The notes: generated from the sequence alone by a model not told the origin. Counted from the first letter of the stretch, positions 11,508 to 23,479 are shown. The stretch is 64,000 bases of DNA from Sorex araneus (GCF_027595985.1 NC_073313.1:99249552-99313551), one strand, 5' to 3'. Numbers and translations: made by a program.

Positions 11508-11809
11508 AGAGAAAAACACTTTTAAATGAGGATTATAAATTTAGATTTCTCTCACTCAGGAAGGGGAGTGAATTAGCATTCTCCAATTTGGGACCCTGTT
11601 TCCTTTGAAATAGTGGAAGCAATGGATTCATTAGGCTAGGGAGTCATTAGGAGAAGTTGAAATCACTTCAGATTTAAATATCTTACGCTGCTGGATGCCA
11701 AATAAGTGTCTGCTTTGTTAATTGTAGGTTAATAGCTGACATTTTCCTATAATAAATTTGAAACTGTAAAACTTAGGAACTATACTTAGAAACATAATGA
11801 CCATGTCTT

Positions 11810-11942
11810 TCTTTGTTTTTAGCTTTTTGGGTCACACCCGGCTATTCACAGGGGTTATTCCTGGCTCACGCACTCAGGAATTACTCCTGCTGGTGCTCGG
11901 GGGTCCGTATGGGATGCTGGGACGCGAACCCGGCCAGCCTCA
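11810..11942 (-). mobile_element. 5'-truncated SINE with TSD
   Basis: Starts at the family's 3' end ('ctttttgggtcacacccgg') and stops inside the B-box region ('cccggccagcctc'), so the tRNA head is missing. Flanking repeats atgaccatgtctt (11797-11809 and 11943-11955) show the truncation happened at insertion, as in L1-type priming. Confidence 0.88.
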
Positions 11943-12002
11943 TGACCATGTCTTAAAACTGAATCAACCAGCAACCCAATCTACCTGTATTATTATTCTG
12001 GG

Positions 12003-12437
12003 ACTGGACCAATAGCACAGTGGGTAGGGCATTTGCCTTGCACGAGGCTGACCTGGGTTCGATTTCTCCGTCCCTCTCAGAGATCCCGGCAAGCTACCAA
12101 GAGTATTCCGCCCACACGGCAAAGCCTGGCAAGCTACCCGTGGTTTATTCTTTTATATTTTTTTCTTTTTGGGTCACACCTGGCAATGCACAGGGATTAA
12201 TCCTGGCTCTGCTCTAAGGAATCACCCCTGGCCATGCTCAGGGGACCATATGGGATGCTGGGAATCGAACCCAGGTCGGCTGTGTACAAGGCAAACGCCC
12301 TACCCACTGTGCTATTGCTCCAGCCCCCCGTGGTGTATTTTTGATATGCCAAAAACAGTAACAACAAGCCTCACAAAGGAGACGTTACTGGTGCCTGCTG
12401 GAGCAAATTGATGAGCAACGGGATGACAGTGATACAG

Positions 12438-12470
<33 letters not shown>
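12003..12470 (+). mobile_element. Long-body tRNA-headed SINE (second family), split by a SINE
   Basis: Shares the tRNA head of the common SINE ('tagcacagtgggtagggcatttgcc', B box 'ggttcgattt') but has another body: 'gtccctctcagagatcc', 'gcaagctaccaagagtatt', 'atatgccaaaaacagtaac', 'caacgggatgacagtga'. It ends in a (ATG)n run at 12437-12466 in place of poly(A). A common-family SINE is inserted at about 12149-12327. Other copies: 25.05, 33.31, 50.83, 51.75 and 53.44 kb. Confidence 0.88.
12149..12327 (-). mobile_element. Young SINE nested in the long-body SINE
   Basis: Minus-strand near-consensus copy. The host SINE text 'cccgtggt(t/g)tatt' occurs on both sides (about 12138 and 12327) as an imperfect TSD. 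Confidence 0.9.
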
Positions 12471-12471
<1 letters not shown>

Positions 12472-12489
12472 TAATTTTAATTTTTATAT

Positions 12490-12660
12490 TTGGGGCTTTT
12501 GTGGTAACACCTGGCAGTGCTCAGTGCTCCTTCCTTGGTCTCTGCTCAGGGACCATTCCTAGTAGAATTCAGAGAGCCATATTTGGAGCCAGGCATTGAA
12601 CCCAGGTCAACTGCATGTGAAGAACTTCCTTACCTAGTGTACTATCTCTCTAATGCCCCA
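12490..12660 (-). mobile_element. tRNA-headed SINE, old
   Basis: Minus strand: 'gtaacacctggcagtgctcag', 'gccaggcattgaaccc', 'actatctctctaatgcccc'. Confidence 0.75.
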
Positions 12661-12749
12661 CCACTTTTTATTATATTTTATTTTATTAGTGAATCACCGT
12701 GAGACAAAGTTACAGACTTACAGGTTCGATTTTATAGCCTGCGACTTTA

Positions 12750-13859
12750 CTATATGAGTGTATTGTTTTGAGGAGTTTCTTGGTAGAGGCTTTGGGGGTT
12801 CTCTAAATATAATATCATATCATTTACGAATAGTGAGAGCTTGATTTCTTCCTTTCCTCTCTGGATTCCCTTAATGTCTTTTTCTTGCCTAATCGCTATT
12901 GCAAGTATTTCCAGTACTATATTGAACAGAAGTGGTGAGAGTGGGCATCCTTGCCTTGTCCCTGATCTTAGAGGGAAGGCCCTTAATTTTTCCCCATTGA
13001 GGATAATGCTTGCTATAAGCTTGTGGTAAATGGCTTTGACTATATTGAGGAAATTCCCTTCTATGCCCAGTTTGGTGAGCGTTTTCATCATGAACGGGTG
13101 CTGGATCTTGTCAAATGCTTTCTCTGCATCTATTTTTTTTTTTTGCTTTTTGGGTCACACCCAGCGATACTCAGGGGTTACTCCTGGCTTTGCACTCAGG
13201 AATTATTCCTGGCAGTGCTTGGGGGACCATATGGGATGCCAGGGATCGAACCCGGGTCGGCCGCGTGCAAGGCAAATGCCCTACCTGCTGTGCTATCGCT
13301 CCGGCCCCTCTGCATCTATTGATATAACCATATGGTTTTTATCTTTTCTTTTGTTGATATGGTGGATTATGTTGGTTGACTTCCGAATGTTGAACCATCC
13401 TTGCATCCCTGGGATGAATCCCACTTGGTTGTGGTGTATGATCTTTTTGATGAGTTGCTGGATTTTTTGATGAGTCGCTAATATTTTGTTGAGTATCTTC
13501 GCATCTGTGTTCATCAGAGATATCGGTCTGTAGTTTTCTTTTTTTGTGGTCTCTATGTTTGGTTTTGGTATTAGGGAGATATGTTCCGCATAGAAACTGT
13601 CTGGGAGTGTTTCTGTTTTCTCAATTTCCTGGAAGAGCTTGAGAAGAATTTGCAATAGGTCCTCTTTAAATGTCCGGAAGAATTCACTAGTGAATCCATC
13701 TGGACCTGGACTTCTGTTTCTGGGGAGACTTTTGATTACAGTTTTTATTTCCTTGAGAGTAATGGATATATTCAGGTATTCCAAATCATCTTGTTTAAGT
13801 CTTGGGAGGCTATAAGAATCCAGGAATTTATCCATTTCTTCTAGATTCTCTTGTTTCAT
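12750..13859 (-). pseudogene. L1 ORF2 reverse transcriptase, broken
   Basis: Two minus-strand open pieces separated by the nested SINE: 13293-13859 ('[18 protein letters not shown]', '[19 protein letters not shown]', end of RT1 region) and 12750-13091 ('[14 protein letters not shown]', then '[11 protein letters not shown]'). The catalytic motif C reads FVND in place of F/YADD: the first of the two catalytic aspartates (the A-D pair) is changed to N. Together with the insertion and the 3' deletion this copy is dead. Confidence 0.88.
13135..13307 (-). mobile_element. Young SINE inserted in L1 ORF2, with TSD
   Basis: Near-consensus copy, TSD ctctgcatctatt (13122-13134 and 13308-13320, exact). 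The TSD is L1 ORF2 sequence encoding part of motif A, so excising it in silico restores the L1 text. Confidence 0.95.
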
Positions 13860-14448
13860 AGCGTACAGACTTTCGAAGTAGTCTCTGATGATCTTTTGAA
13901 TTTCTTTGGTTTCTGTTGTGATGTCCCCCCTTTCATTTCTGTTTCGGTTTATTAGAGTTCTCTCTCTATCTTCCTTTGTGAGTCTTGCTAGTGGTTTATC
14001 AATACAATTTATTTTCTCAAAGAACCAGCTCTTAGATTCATTGATCTTTCAGATTGTTTTTTTGGGTTTCCATATCATTGATTTCTGCTCTAAGTTTTAT
14101 TATTTCTTTCCTTCTGATTGGTTTGGGCCCCCTTTGTTGGTCCTTTTCTAAGGTATTGAGCTGTGAGGTCAGGTTATTTCTGTGGGCCCTTTCTTTTTTC
14201 CCGAGATATGCTTGCAGAGCTATAAATTTTCCCCTTAACACAGCTTTAGCTGTGTCCCACAGGTTCTGGTAGCTTGTGTCTTCATTCTCATTTGTTTCCA
14301 GGTACCTTTTGATTTCTGCCTTGATTTCCTCCCTGACCCACTCATTGTTCAACATCGAGTTGTTTAATTTCCAGGTGTATGGTTTGGTCCTCAGCGTCTG
14401 TGCATGATTAATTTCTACCTTCAGTGCATCATGGTCTGAGAAGATAGT

Positions 14449-15114
14449 TTATACAATTTCTATCTTCCTGATTCTATGGAGGTATGCTTTGTGGCCAAGT
14501 GCATGATCTATTTTGGAGAATGTTCCATGCGCACTGGAAAATAATGTGTATTCTTTTTTATGGGGATGCAAAGCCCTGTATAGATCTATTAGCTCTCTCT
14601 CTTTTATTTCTTCCTTCAAGGCCACTCTTTCCTTGCTGAGTTTTGATCTTGTTGATCTATCCAGAGATGATAAGGCGGTGTTGAAGTCTCCAACTACTAT
14701 TGTGTTGCTAGAGATGTCCTCTCTAAAATCTGTTAGCAGTTGTTTTAAGTATTTTGTTGGTCCCTCATTAGGTGCATATATGTTTAGGAGTGTGAGTTCC
14801 TCCTGCTGTACGTATCCCTTGATTAGTAAGAAATTGCCTTCGCTGTCCTTTCTAATCTTTTTCAACCTGAAATCTATATTGTCCGATACTAGTATGGCCA
14901 CCTCGGCTTTTTTGAGGGAGTTGTTTGCTTGAAGGATTGTTTTCAATCCTTTGAATTTGAGTCTGTGTTTGCTCTGACCATTCAGATGTGTTTCTTGTAG
15001 GCAGCAGAATGCTGGGTTCAGTTTCTGAATCCATTTTGCCACTCTGTGTCTCTTGATGGGTGCGTTTAGACCATTGACTTTGAGGGAGATTATTGTCGTG
15101 GAGTTTTGTGCCAT
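14449..15114 (-). pseudogene. L1 ORF2 endonuclease domain, open for 221 codons
   Basis: Minus-strand frame starting 'MAQNSTTIISLKVNGLN', the N-terminus of L1 ORF2p. AP-endonuclease-like motifs appear in order: SLKVNGLN (the usual second Asn is Lys), CLQETHL (metal-binding Glu), NIYAPN, VGDFNTALS (catalytic D-x-N) and FSKIDHALG (catalytic D-H). In an active L1 this domain nicks TTTT/AA-like targets. The frame closes at 14449 and continues shifted at 14038-14355. Confidence 0.92.
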
Positions 15115-15396
15115 CTTTATGTAGGAGTTTATTGTGCTTGTAGGGGTTTTTCTTTTCTTACAGGAGCCCCTTTAGTATGGTTACCATTGGTTTTGCAGTT
15201 GGTAGCCATTGGAAACTCTGAGACCCTCAGAACATGTTATTTTCCTTTATCTTATTTTGTTGCTTTCGTTGTGGGATCCCAAGAGTGAAGGGACAAGGGA
15301 CAGTGCTTAGTGTGTTTTTTTCAGGTATTTTGAGCTGTATCTTAGAAATGTGCGCATGTTAAATATAAAATTCTAGTGTAAGAGTACATTCTGGCT

Positions 15397-15745
15397 TCAG
15401 TATTGTAAGCCCTTTCTTCTCATGAAGGTGTCTAGTTTAAAGTGGGTGGGGCACCCTCGCCCCCACTGACCCTGAACTTCCTGCTTCCTTATCCAGGTGC
15501 TCCTGATCCCCTCACTGAGCATCCCAGCCCTCGGTGCCCAGCTCTGGGAAATTTTTAGCAACGATTTCTTTAACTGTGACTTTCTCATTAGGGTTGCCTC
15601 CCTAATGTCCTTCTGGAACTCCAATGATTATATGTTATTCCTCTTAGCATCATCCCATAGGTCTCTGATTCGCCCTAGAGCTATTTTAAGGTCTTTTCCA
15701 ATTGTTTGTTGTCGCCTGTGGGCTTTCTGTTGCTCATCTTCAACT
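15397..15745 (-). pseudogene. L1 ORF1 fragment
   Basis: Minus-strand text matches the start of the ORF1p RNA-binding (RRM) region; 'ALGRIRDLWDDAKRN' aligns with the ORF1 copy near 46.4 kb. Frameshifted, with ORF1 N-terminus absent. Confidence 0.65.
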
Positions 15746-15764
15746 GCAAAACCAATGGTAACTG

Positions 15765-17045
<1,281 letters not shown>

Positions 17046-17049
17046 TTTT

Positions 17050-17205
17050 GGGTTTTTTGGTGGGAACTTGTGATACCCAGTGTTGCCCAGAGCTTACTTC
17101 TAGCTCCCAGGTGGACTCGGAGAAATATTTGGGGCGCTGGAGATTGAACCTGGGTCGGCCAAGTGCAAAGCATCCTACCTGCTTTACTCTCATTCCAGCT
17201 CCTCT
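17050..17205 (-). mobile_element. tRNA-headed SINE, old
   Basis: Minus strand: 'cccagtgttgcccagagcttact', 'gcgctggagattgaacctgggtcggcc', 'tttactctcattccagctcc'. Confidence 0.75.
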
Positions 17206-17314
17206 ACAGTGTCCTTTCACTCCTTTCTAGCACTCAACTTCTGATCTCTGATGTTCTGCCAAAGGAGAGAAGGTAACTATTTCAAAGATTGAGAGTCTAA
17301 GTCTGACACTGTTT

Positions 17315-17465
17315 TTTTGGGGAGTCACACCAGGCGATGCACAGGGCGCTACACTCAGGAATTACCCCTGCAGATGCTCAGGGGACCTTATGGGATGCTG
17401 GGAATTAAACCCAGGTCGGCCGCGTGCAAAGCAAACGCCCTACCTGCTGAGCTATTACTCCAGTA
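17315..17465 (-). mobile_element. tRNA-headed SINE with internal deletion
   Basis: Well preserved at both ends ('gagtcacaccaggcgatgcacaggg' and 'tgctgagctattactccag') but about 20 bp of the body is missing next to 'gcgctacactcagg'. Confidence 0.85.
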
Positions 17466-17581
17466 TTACACTGCTTTTTGACAACCAACAAGGCATAGAC
17501 AATATATTAAACTCCCTAGGTGATATGTGACTTTTACCTTTGTGGAATTGGTAATAGGATAGATAAAAGGTTTTAAGTTGT

Positions 17582-17745
17582 CAGGGATGGAGAGAATGTA
17601 CAGTAGCAAAGGTGTTTGCACTGCATGTGGCTAACTGAAGTTCTAACCCTGGCCCTGCATAAGGTCCTCTGATCATCACCAGGAGTGATCCATGAGCACA
17701 GAGCACAATTCTATGTGTCCCTCAGAACAACAACAATAAAATAAC
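17582..17745 (+). mobile_element. tRNA-headed SINE, old
   Basis: 'atggagagaatgtacagtagc', 'catcaccaggagtgatccatgagcacagagcac', A-rich end. Confidence 0.65.
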
Positions 17746-17859
17746 CAAAAACAGACATGTTGTCATCAATCAGGTGGAACTTCTTCACGGTGAATGGGCA
17801 AATCTAAACAGTCTTGTACTGAAATTAATAATTTTATTCTTTTGGATTTACCACATTAT

Positions 17860-18110
17860 TATTGTTATTTTATTTATATATTTTTACTGAAATACTGTGA
17901 GATATGCAGTTACAAAGTTGTTCGTGAATGGGTTTCAGTAACTCAATGTTTCATCATCTGTCCCTTCACCAGTGTCCATTTCTCACCACCAATGCTCAGG
18001 GGTCTCTCCGGGTAATGCCTAAGGGACCATGTGCTGCTGCATATCAAACTATGCCTCCTACATGCAAAGCCTATTCTCCAGCTCTATGAACTCTCTCCCT
18101 AGCTCTCTCT
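17860..18110 (-). mobile_element. Old L1 3' terminal piece joined to a SINE fragment
   Basis: 17870-17995 resembles the conserved L1 terminal stretch on the minus strand ('gtcccttcaccagtgtccat'). 17995-18107 carries a decayed minus-strand SINE ('gggaccatgtgctgctgcatatcaaac'). Confidence 0.55.
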
Positions 18111-18134
18111 ATTTTCTAAAAAGAAAAAAAGACG

Positions 18135-18295
18135 TAGAGGAAAGAGTAGAGTAGGTAGGGTGCTTGTCATGCACGTTGCTCACTCAGGTTCGACCCTGTC
18201 ATCATATATGGTCTTCTAAGCACCACCAGGAATAATTCCTGAAAGCAGAGCCATTAGTAAACCCTGACCAAACCCAGTTGCTCACACTCTCAAAA
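18135..18295 (+). mobile_element. tRNA-headed SINE, old
   Basis: 'aggaaagagtagagtaggtagggtgcttg', B-box-like 'caggttcgaccctg', 'caccaccaggaataattcctg'. Confidence 0.7.
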
Positions 18296-18477
18296 ATAAG
18301 AAAAACTGGTAAAACTTTTTATAAATGTCTTTGATATCTATACAGCCAATTCTACAAAGCCAGCTCAAGATGAAACCTGAACTATGTTTACAAAGAACAA
18401 GAGCAAAGGGGAGGCAAGTGAAGTAAGTAATTATTTCAGGTTACAGGGAAGATGGGAAGAGAATAAAATATGCCAAC

Positions 18478-18625
18478 GGGGCTGGGAATATGGTGAAATG
18501 TTAGTACATGTGCCCAGCATTATGTGAAGTCCTGGGTTCAATCGTCAACAATGCCTGGCCCCACCAGCATTGCCAGATCTTCCGAGAAGCACTTGGAGTG
18601 ACCCTGCAGCTAACAAAAGCAATAT
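18478..18625 (+). mobile_element. tRNA-headed SINE, old
   Basis: 'ggggctgggaatatggtgaa', 'cctgggttcaatcgtc', 'accagcattgccag'. Lies just past the recognisable 3' limit of the LIN28A retrocopy. Confidence 0.65.
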
Positions 18626-18924
18626 CTATCAAAAAAGGAGATGATGATGTATTAAATAGCTCAGGATCCAGCAGTTGCTCTGGATCAGAGAGTGCCATAA
18701 AAACAGCTTAAAATAACAATTAAAAGCATGCCTTTTAGATATGGAAAGCCTTTCTCTCAGGTTTGTGGGCATGACAGTGCTCAGTCATGATGTATTAATG
18801 CTGAACTTTCCAATATAATGCCATTGTTTCCCACAGCAACTACTATAATGCTCTGTACTATTAGCCAGATGTAATTAGCCCTGGGGTTAGAAGTCTGGGA
18901 CAGCAATCCTCCATCCCACACACA

Positions 18925-20550
18925 GACCTCACCTGATCTTGGCTTCCTCTTGGTGCCTTTAACCTGGCCCGGCTTCTCCTAACCTCTCTGCACCACCTTT
19001 CCTGTTCAGACCAGTTTCCAATCTTGGGGAGGAAATTAAGTCACAGGGCACCCAGGGAAAACCTAGCTCCTCATGAGAACATTGAAGATGTAGGGGTTTC
19101 AAGACAACATAACAGCAGAAAAGTCAGCTCACAACTAAAGGTATTCCTGCTGTGCAGACACGGAGCTGCTGCTGACTTATCCCTAAGATTGCTCATGTAC
19201 CTGAGAACACAGTGCAGGAATGAGGGTCTTAGATTAAAATACACAAAAATACAAAACCAGAATATTTATATTACGAAAAAAATTAAAATGCACAAGATAC
19301 GTCATTCGCACACAGCTAGTGCAGTCGGCATCCTGGAGAAGGTGGGACCATGGTGCAGCAATCCAAGGCAGCAAATAAATAAAATCATATTGGCCCAGAA
19401 TGGGGAGGGAGCTTAGGAGCAGATAGGTCAGCGCCGTTCCAGTCCCCCTTTGGCTTTTCATCACAATTGATGACTTGGGACAGTTTCCAACACTCTAACC
19501 CAAGAGTGTTGGGAGGCAAGATGTAGAAAAAGCCTGTCTTAGCCCTGAGATTCCCTCCCACAGAATGCAGAAGCTTGTGGGTTGGACCCATTAATCTGGT
19601 CTCTTGTCTGATCAATCTATTAACTCTGGCATGGAAAATAGTTACACAGCCTTCTTTAAAAGGAAAACCACTTCCGTGTCCAGAACATTTCAAAAGCAAG
19701 AGATCCTGGGCAGAGAGACTCAGATAAAGCATGCAGAGGGGTTCAGCCCCCAAAGCCCTCAGGTGCATTTAGACAGCGTGATTGAAGTCCTTTTGCCTCA
19801 CCGCCTCCCCCCTGCCAAGAGAGGGAAGAGAGGGTGAAGCTCTGGACCCCGGCCTGAGACACGTACATGGCAGTGCCAGCTGCCCCCTGCCCACCCTGTC
19901 CCCACTTTCTCCTCTGCCGATTGATGCCTGCTCCTTGAAACTTGCTGATCGCAAAAGGATAACCCCCACCCACTGGCTCAGTTTTGGGCCTCAGGCAGCA
20001 GGGCAGGGGAATGGATACCCTCTTCTTCCTCCCGGAAGTAGGCAGGCTTCCCCTGGAAGCTGGGGGCTTGCTGGGCCTTCAGTGGACAGGAGGCCACCAT
20101 ATGGTTGATGCTCTGGCAGAAGTGGCACTTCTTGGGCTGGGGTGGCAGCTTGCAGTCTCTGGCATGATGGTCTAGACCGCCACAGTTGTAGCACCTGATG
20201 CACAAAGACGTCCACTGGGGGGTCGAGCGCGACCCCGGCGCGGGTGGTCATGGGCAGGAAGCCGAACCCCATGTGCACGTTGAACCACTTACAGATGCCG
20301 GCCCCGTGCAGCAGCTGCGGCTCCTCCCGCGCCTCCTTGGGCGCCTTAGCGTAGCCACCTGCAAACTTCTGCTTTGACACAGAGCCCATGGTCGTCGGCT
20401 GAGCCCGCGGCCCCGGGCCCCAGGTCGGGCGGCTGCTGGCCCCAGAGAAGTCCGGAGGCAAAGGGATGGCTCCGAGAAGAGGCTGCTACATCTTCCCCAG
20501 CACAACAGCGGTGCGAGGGCCCACGGCTTTTCAAAGGCTCCCAAATTCTA
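18925..20550 (-). pseudogene. LIN28A (pseudogene): LIN28A processed pseudogene, lacking one internal exon
   Basis: LIN28A is a cytoplasmic RNA-binding protein (one cold-shock domain plus two CCHC zinc knuckles) that blocks let-7 maturation. This intronless minus-strand copy has the 5' UTR, start codon at 20389 (MGSVSKQKFAGG), the first half of the cold-shock domain ('GICKWFNVHMGFGFLPM', ending 'VDVFVHQ' at 20195), both knuckles (CYNCGGLDHHARDC and CHFCQSINHMVASC, CX2CX4HX4C intact), the C-terminus ending EAQN with stop at 19978-19980, and a 3' UTR recognisable to about 18925. The codons between VFVHQ and CYNC (about 62, roughly 185 nt) are missing. The join reads CAG|GTGC and shifts the frame, so the knuckles are out of frame. 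About ten N-terminal codons are also deleted. The 3' end and any TSD were not found. Confidence 0.93.
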
Positions 20551-21415
20551 AAAGACAATGACCCAACCCCCCGCGGGCAGCCCCCTCCCCTCCCCTCCCC
20601 TCCTGCTGTCCAAATCTCTATACATTTCTGAAGAACTCAGACAGCGTTCACTTTCACCCCGACTGGGAAGGGACAGGCATGTGGTCAACATGTGGGAATT
20701 GGTCATAAATGCAAGAAATTGTGCGGCTCCTCTGTGCAGAGCCCTCCCATCCCTGCGGTACTTGAGCAGGCAGACCCCAAGTTTGGAGCAGATGTAGCAG
20801 GGAACACTTCAGAAAGTTTCTGGCTAGGAGTCTCTGCCCCATTGTTTCTAAGTATTACCAGGGCAATGCTGATGTCAACCGATCGGTATGGAAGCCAAAG
20901 AGATCCAAATGTTCTTTTCAGTGAACATGAGGGCTAGTGGCTCACAGAGCAATTTGGCATTCAGGGCAAGCCCAGCACTTGTAGAATCAGCTTCTGCCAA
21001 GCATGAGAGCTTACTGACCGCTATGTCCGGAAAAAGAGGGTTGATCAGCATCCCAGTTGGCACTGTCTGGAGGGACTTAATATGTCATTATGTGCTATGC
21101 CACTTATGCCTCAAAATAGCTCCCTCAGGCCTGTCTGAATATGTTATTATTAATTTTTATTTTCTGTAATCACGCTGAAATGACAGTTATTTATGGTTGG
21201 GTTTCAGGCATACAAGATTCTATACCGATCCCTTCACCTGTGTTCACTTCCCTTCCTGTGTAACTTTGTCCTGTGTAATTTTGTCCTTGCAGTTGAACAC
21301 ATTGAAATTTTTGCCTAAATCTGTCTAGTGTTGGAAATTATCATGATTCATTCTCACCTTCTGGGTTATCTTTTTGCTCTGTCTTGTTTTCAAAGATATA
21401 ATTTATCTACTTATT
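20551..21415. other. Unidentified sequence, with an old L1-like tail
   Basis: Starts with a C-rich stretch (20576-20610) that may be the outermost 5' UTR of the LIN28A retrocopy. 21140-21260 faintly resembles the L1 terminal stretch on the minus strand ('gatcccttcacctgtgttcac'). The rest is unrecognised. Confidence 0.4.
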
Positions 21416-21417
21416 TA

Positions 21418-21565
21418 TTTAGTTTTTAGGCCACATCCAGGAATGTTAAGGACTTACTTCTGGCTCTGTACTCAGGAATCTCTCCTAACAGAGATGTTGG
21501 GAATCAAATCTGGGTCAGTCCCATGCAAAGCAATACCTATACCCACTATTCTGCCTCCAGTCCCA
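21418..21565 (-). mobile_element. tRNA-headed SINE, old
   Basis: 'taggccacatccaggaatgtt', 'tgttgggaatcaaatctgggtcag', 'attctgcctccagtcccat' on the minus strand. Confidence 0.72.
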
Positions 21566-21683
21566 TATTTCATTATTTCTTTTTTTCAATTTTTATATAT
21601 CTTATTTTCATAAAAGCAGTTCACAGTAGTTCATTACAGATAATATTCAAACACCAATTCCATCACTGAGCACCTTCCCACCA

Positions 21684-21752
21684 CAAGGGATCACTAAGAA
21701 AATGATGGCTGGAGGAACCAGTCGGGATGGGAGATGCATGCAGAAGTTCACT
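21684..21752 (+). mobile_element. Small L1 3' UTR fragment
   Basis: 'gggatcactaagaaaatgatggctggagg' in two adjoining pieces matches 1132-1165 and, inverted, 22100-22165. Confidence 0.7.
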
Positions 21753-21841
21753 TAAGTACATTCTCCTCATCGCGCCATCTAGTGGTGGCTGACTCAAAAC
21801 GCACGAACCCACTGATCTGAAACGGCTGTGTTTGTTTTGTT

Positions 21842-22455
21842 TTTTAAATTTTTAAAATTTTATTGAATCACCGTGAGATAGTTACAAGCTCCCATGTTTG
21901 GGTTACAATTCACAATAATCAAACATCCATCCCTCCACCAGTGCACATTCCCCACCACCAATATCCCGGGTATACCCCCACTTTCCCACTCTCCCCCTGC
22001 CTCTAAGGCAGACAATATTTTCCATACTCTACTCTCTACTTTTGGGCATTATAACTTGCAACACAGACACTGAGAAGTCATCATGTTTGGTCCATTATCT
22101 ACTTTCAGCATGCATCTCCCATCCCAACTGGTTCCTCCTGCCATCATTTTCTTAGTGATCCCTTCTCTCTTCCATCTGCCTTCTCCCCTCCACTCATGAA
22201 GCAGTCTTCCAGCTATGGGGCAATCCTCCTGGCACTTTTCAAGCTATGGGACAATCTACCGTCCTTGGGTGTCAGCCTCATATGATGCTACCCCACACTC
22301 CAAAAATGAGTACAGTCCTTCTATGTCTGTCCCTCTCTTTCTCACTCATTTCACTTAGCATGATACTTTCCATGTTTATCCATTTATAAGCAAATTTCAT
22401 GACTTCATCTTTCCTAACAGCTGCATAGTATTCCATTGTGTAGATGTACCAAAGA
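21842..22455 (-). mobile_element. L1 3' end, type I 3' UTR
   Basis: Minus strand, from 'tattgaatcaccgtgagatag' through the type I UTR into the last part of ORF2 ('gtattccattgtgtagatgtacc'), truncated at 22455. No frame. Confidence 0.9.
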
Positions 22456-22764
22456 GAAACTACTGTGTCTTAAAGGGGGTGGTGAGAGTGGATGGAGTCA
22501 GGAACGTGGAGAGAGTGGATGGAGTTAATGGATGCTTCACATGGTGAAAAACTGCAGTTTTTAAATAACATTCAAACCTAAATAATAAACCTGTTATTTT
22601 TATCAAGCATTAGTGGGGTGGGAAAGGGTGGATACAGACTTTTAAGGCAACCAAATAAAGCACATGTTGAAGCTTTTGAAAATATTTTGGGAGTAGTAGC
22701 CTTTAATATCAGAGTAGTTTTCACTTGAAGAAGCTGGCAAGAATAGTAAAAAATTAAAGTCTTT

Positions 22765-22930
22765 GACCAGAGCTATATTAAAGTGGGTAGGGCATTGGTG
22801 TTGCACTTGGCTAACCTGGCATGATTCCTGGCAACCCATATGATCCTCCGAACTCTGCCATGGTTCCCTGATCGTAGAACCAAGAATAAGCCCTGATTAC
22901 AGCCGAGAGTGGCTCCAAAACCAAAACAGG
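22765..22930 (+). mobile_element. tRNA-headed SINE, old
   Basis: 'gaccagagctatattaaagtgggtagggc', 'ggcatgattcctggcaaccc', A-rich end. Confidence 0.68.
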
Positions 22931-23009
22931 TTAAAATAAAAAATGTAAGGTCTTTATTTTTCAAAGCAATTAGAAATTTTAAATTCTGATATTTTCTCTT
23001 TTTCTTTGT

Positions 23010-23342
23010 TTTTCTTCGGGGGGCGGCACACCCAGCATTGCTGTGGAGTTACTTCTGATTCTTCACTTAGGAATCACTCCTTGAGGTACTTGAAGGACCA
23101 CATGGAATATAAAGGATAGACCCAGGGTAAACCACATGCAGAGCAAACACTGCCTGATGTACTATCGCTCTGCTCCCCCTTTTTTAGTGGGGGCACACTC
23201 AATGGTGCTCAGGGATTAGTGCTGACTTTGCTCAGTGTTCATTCCTGACGGACCTTGGGACCATACTGGGTGCCAGGCTTCAACCCCAGGTCGACTGCAT
23301 GTAAGGCAACCATCCTACTCACTGTACTATTTCTGTGGCCCT
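23010..23342 (-). mobile_element. Two tandem minus-strand SINEs, old
   Basis: First copy 23010-23180 ('cggcacacccagcattgctg' ... 'gtactatcgctctgctcccc'), second copy 23182-23342 ('gggcacactcaatggtgctcag' ... 'ctgtactatttctgtggccc'). They abut head to tail. Confidence 0.75.
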
Positions 23343-23479
23343 GAAAGTGTCATTAATTTTTAAAATAGAAATAAAGGAAAAATAAAGCCAAAAGACTCAA
23401 AGCCTAGTCATAATGGTGAAGAAACTCGACACCGACAGACTCTGAGAGTCGAGAATGAGCCTCCCACTTCCTCAAGCAG

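Larger units (their letters stand above)
12662..15760 (-). mobile_element. L1 with internal 3' deletion and nested SINE
   Basis: Minus strand. The first 60 bp are the extreme L1 3' end ('gaatcaccgtgagacaaag'). At about 12725 the text jumps straight into the RT-domain part of ORF2, so roughly 2 kb (3' UTR and ORF2 C-terminus) is missing. It then runs through RT, the inter-domain region and the endonuclease (to 15114) and a 3' piece of ORF1 (about 15480-15745), and ends near 15760. A SINE sits at 13135-13307. Confidence 0.9.

Noticed and set aside
12003..12075. Possible tRNA gene (A and B boxes)
   Set aside because: Boxes belong to the SINE head; no cloverleaf with an acceptor stem, and dozens of dispersed copies.
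19978..20205. CCHC zinc-knuckle frame as a CNBP-like or retroviral nucleocapsid gene
   Set aside because: Flanking cold-shock domain, C-terminus and 3' UTR all match LIN28A.
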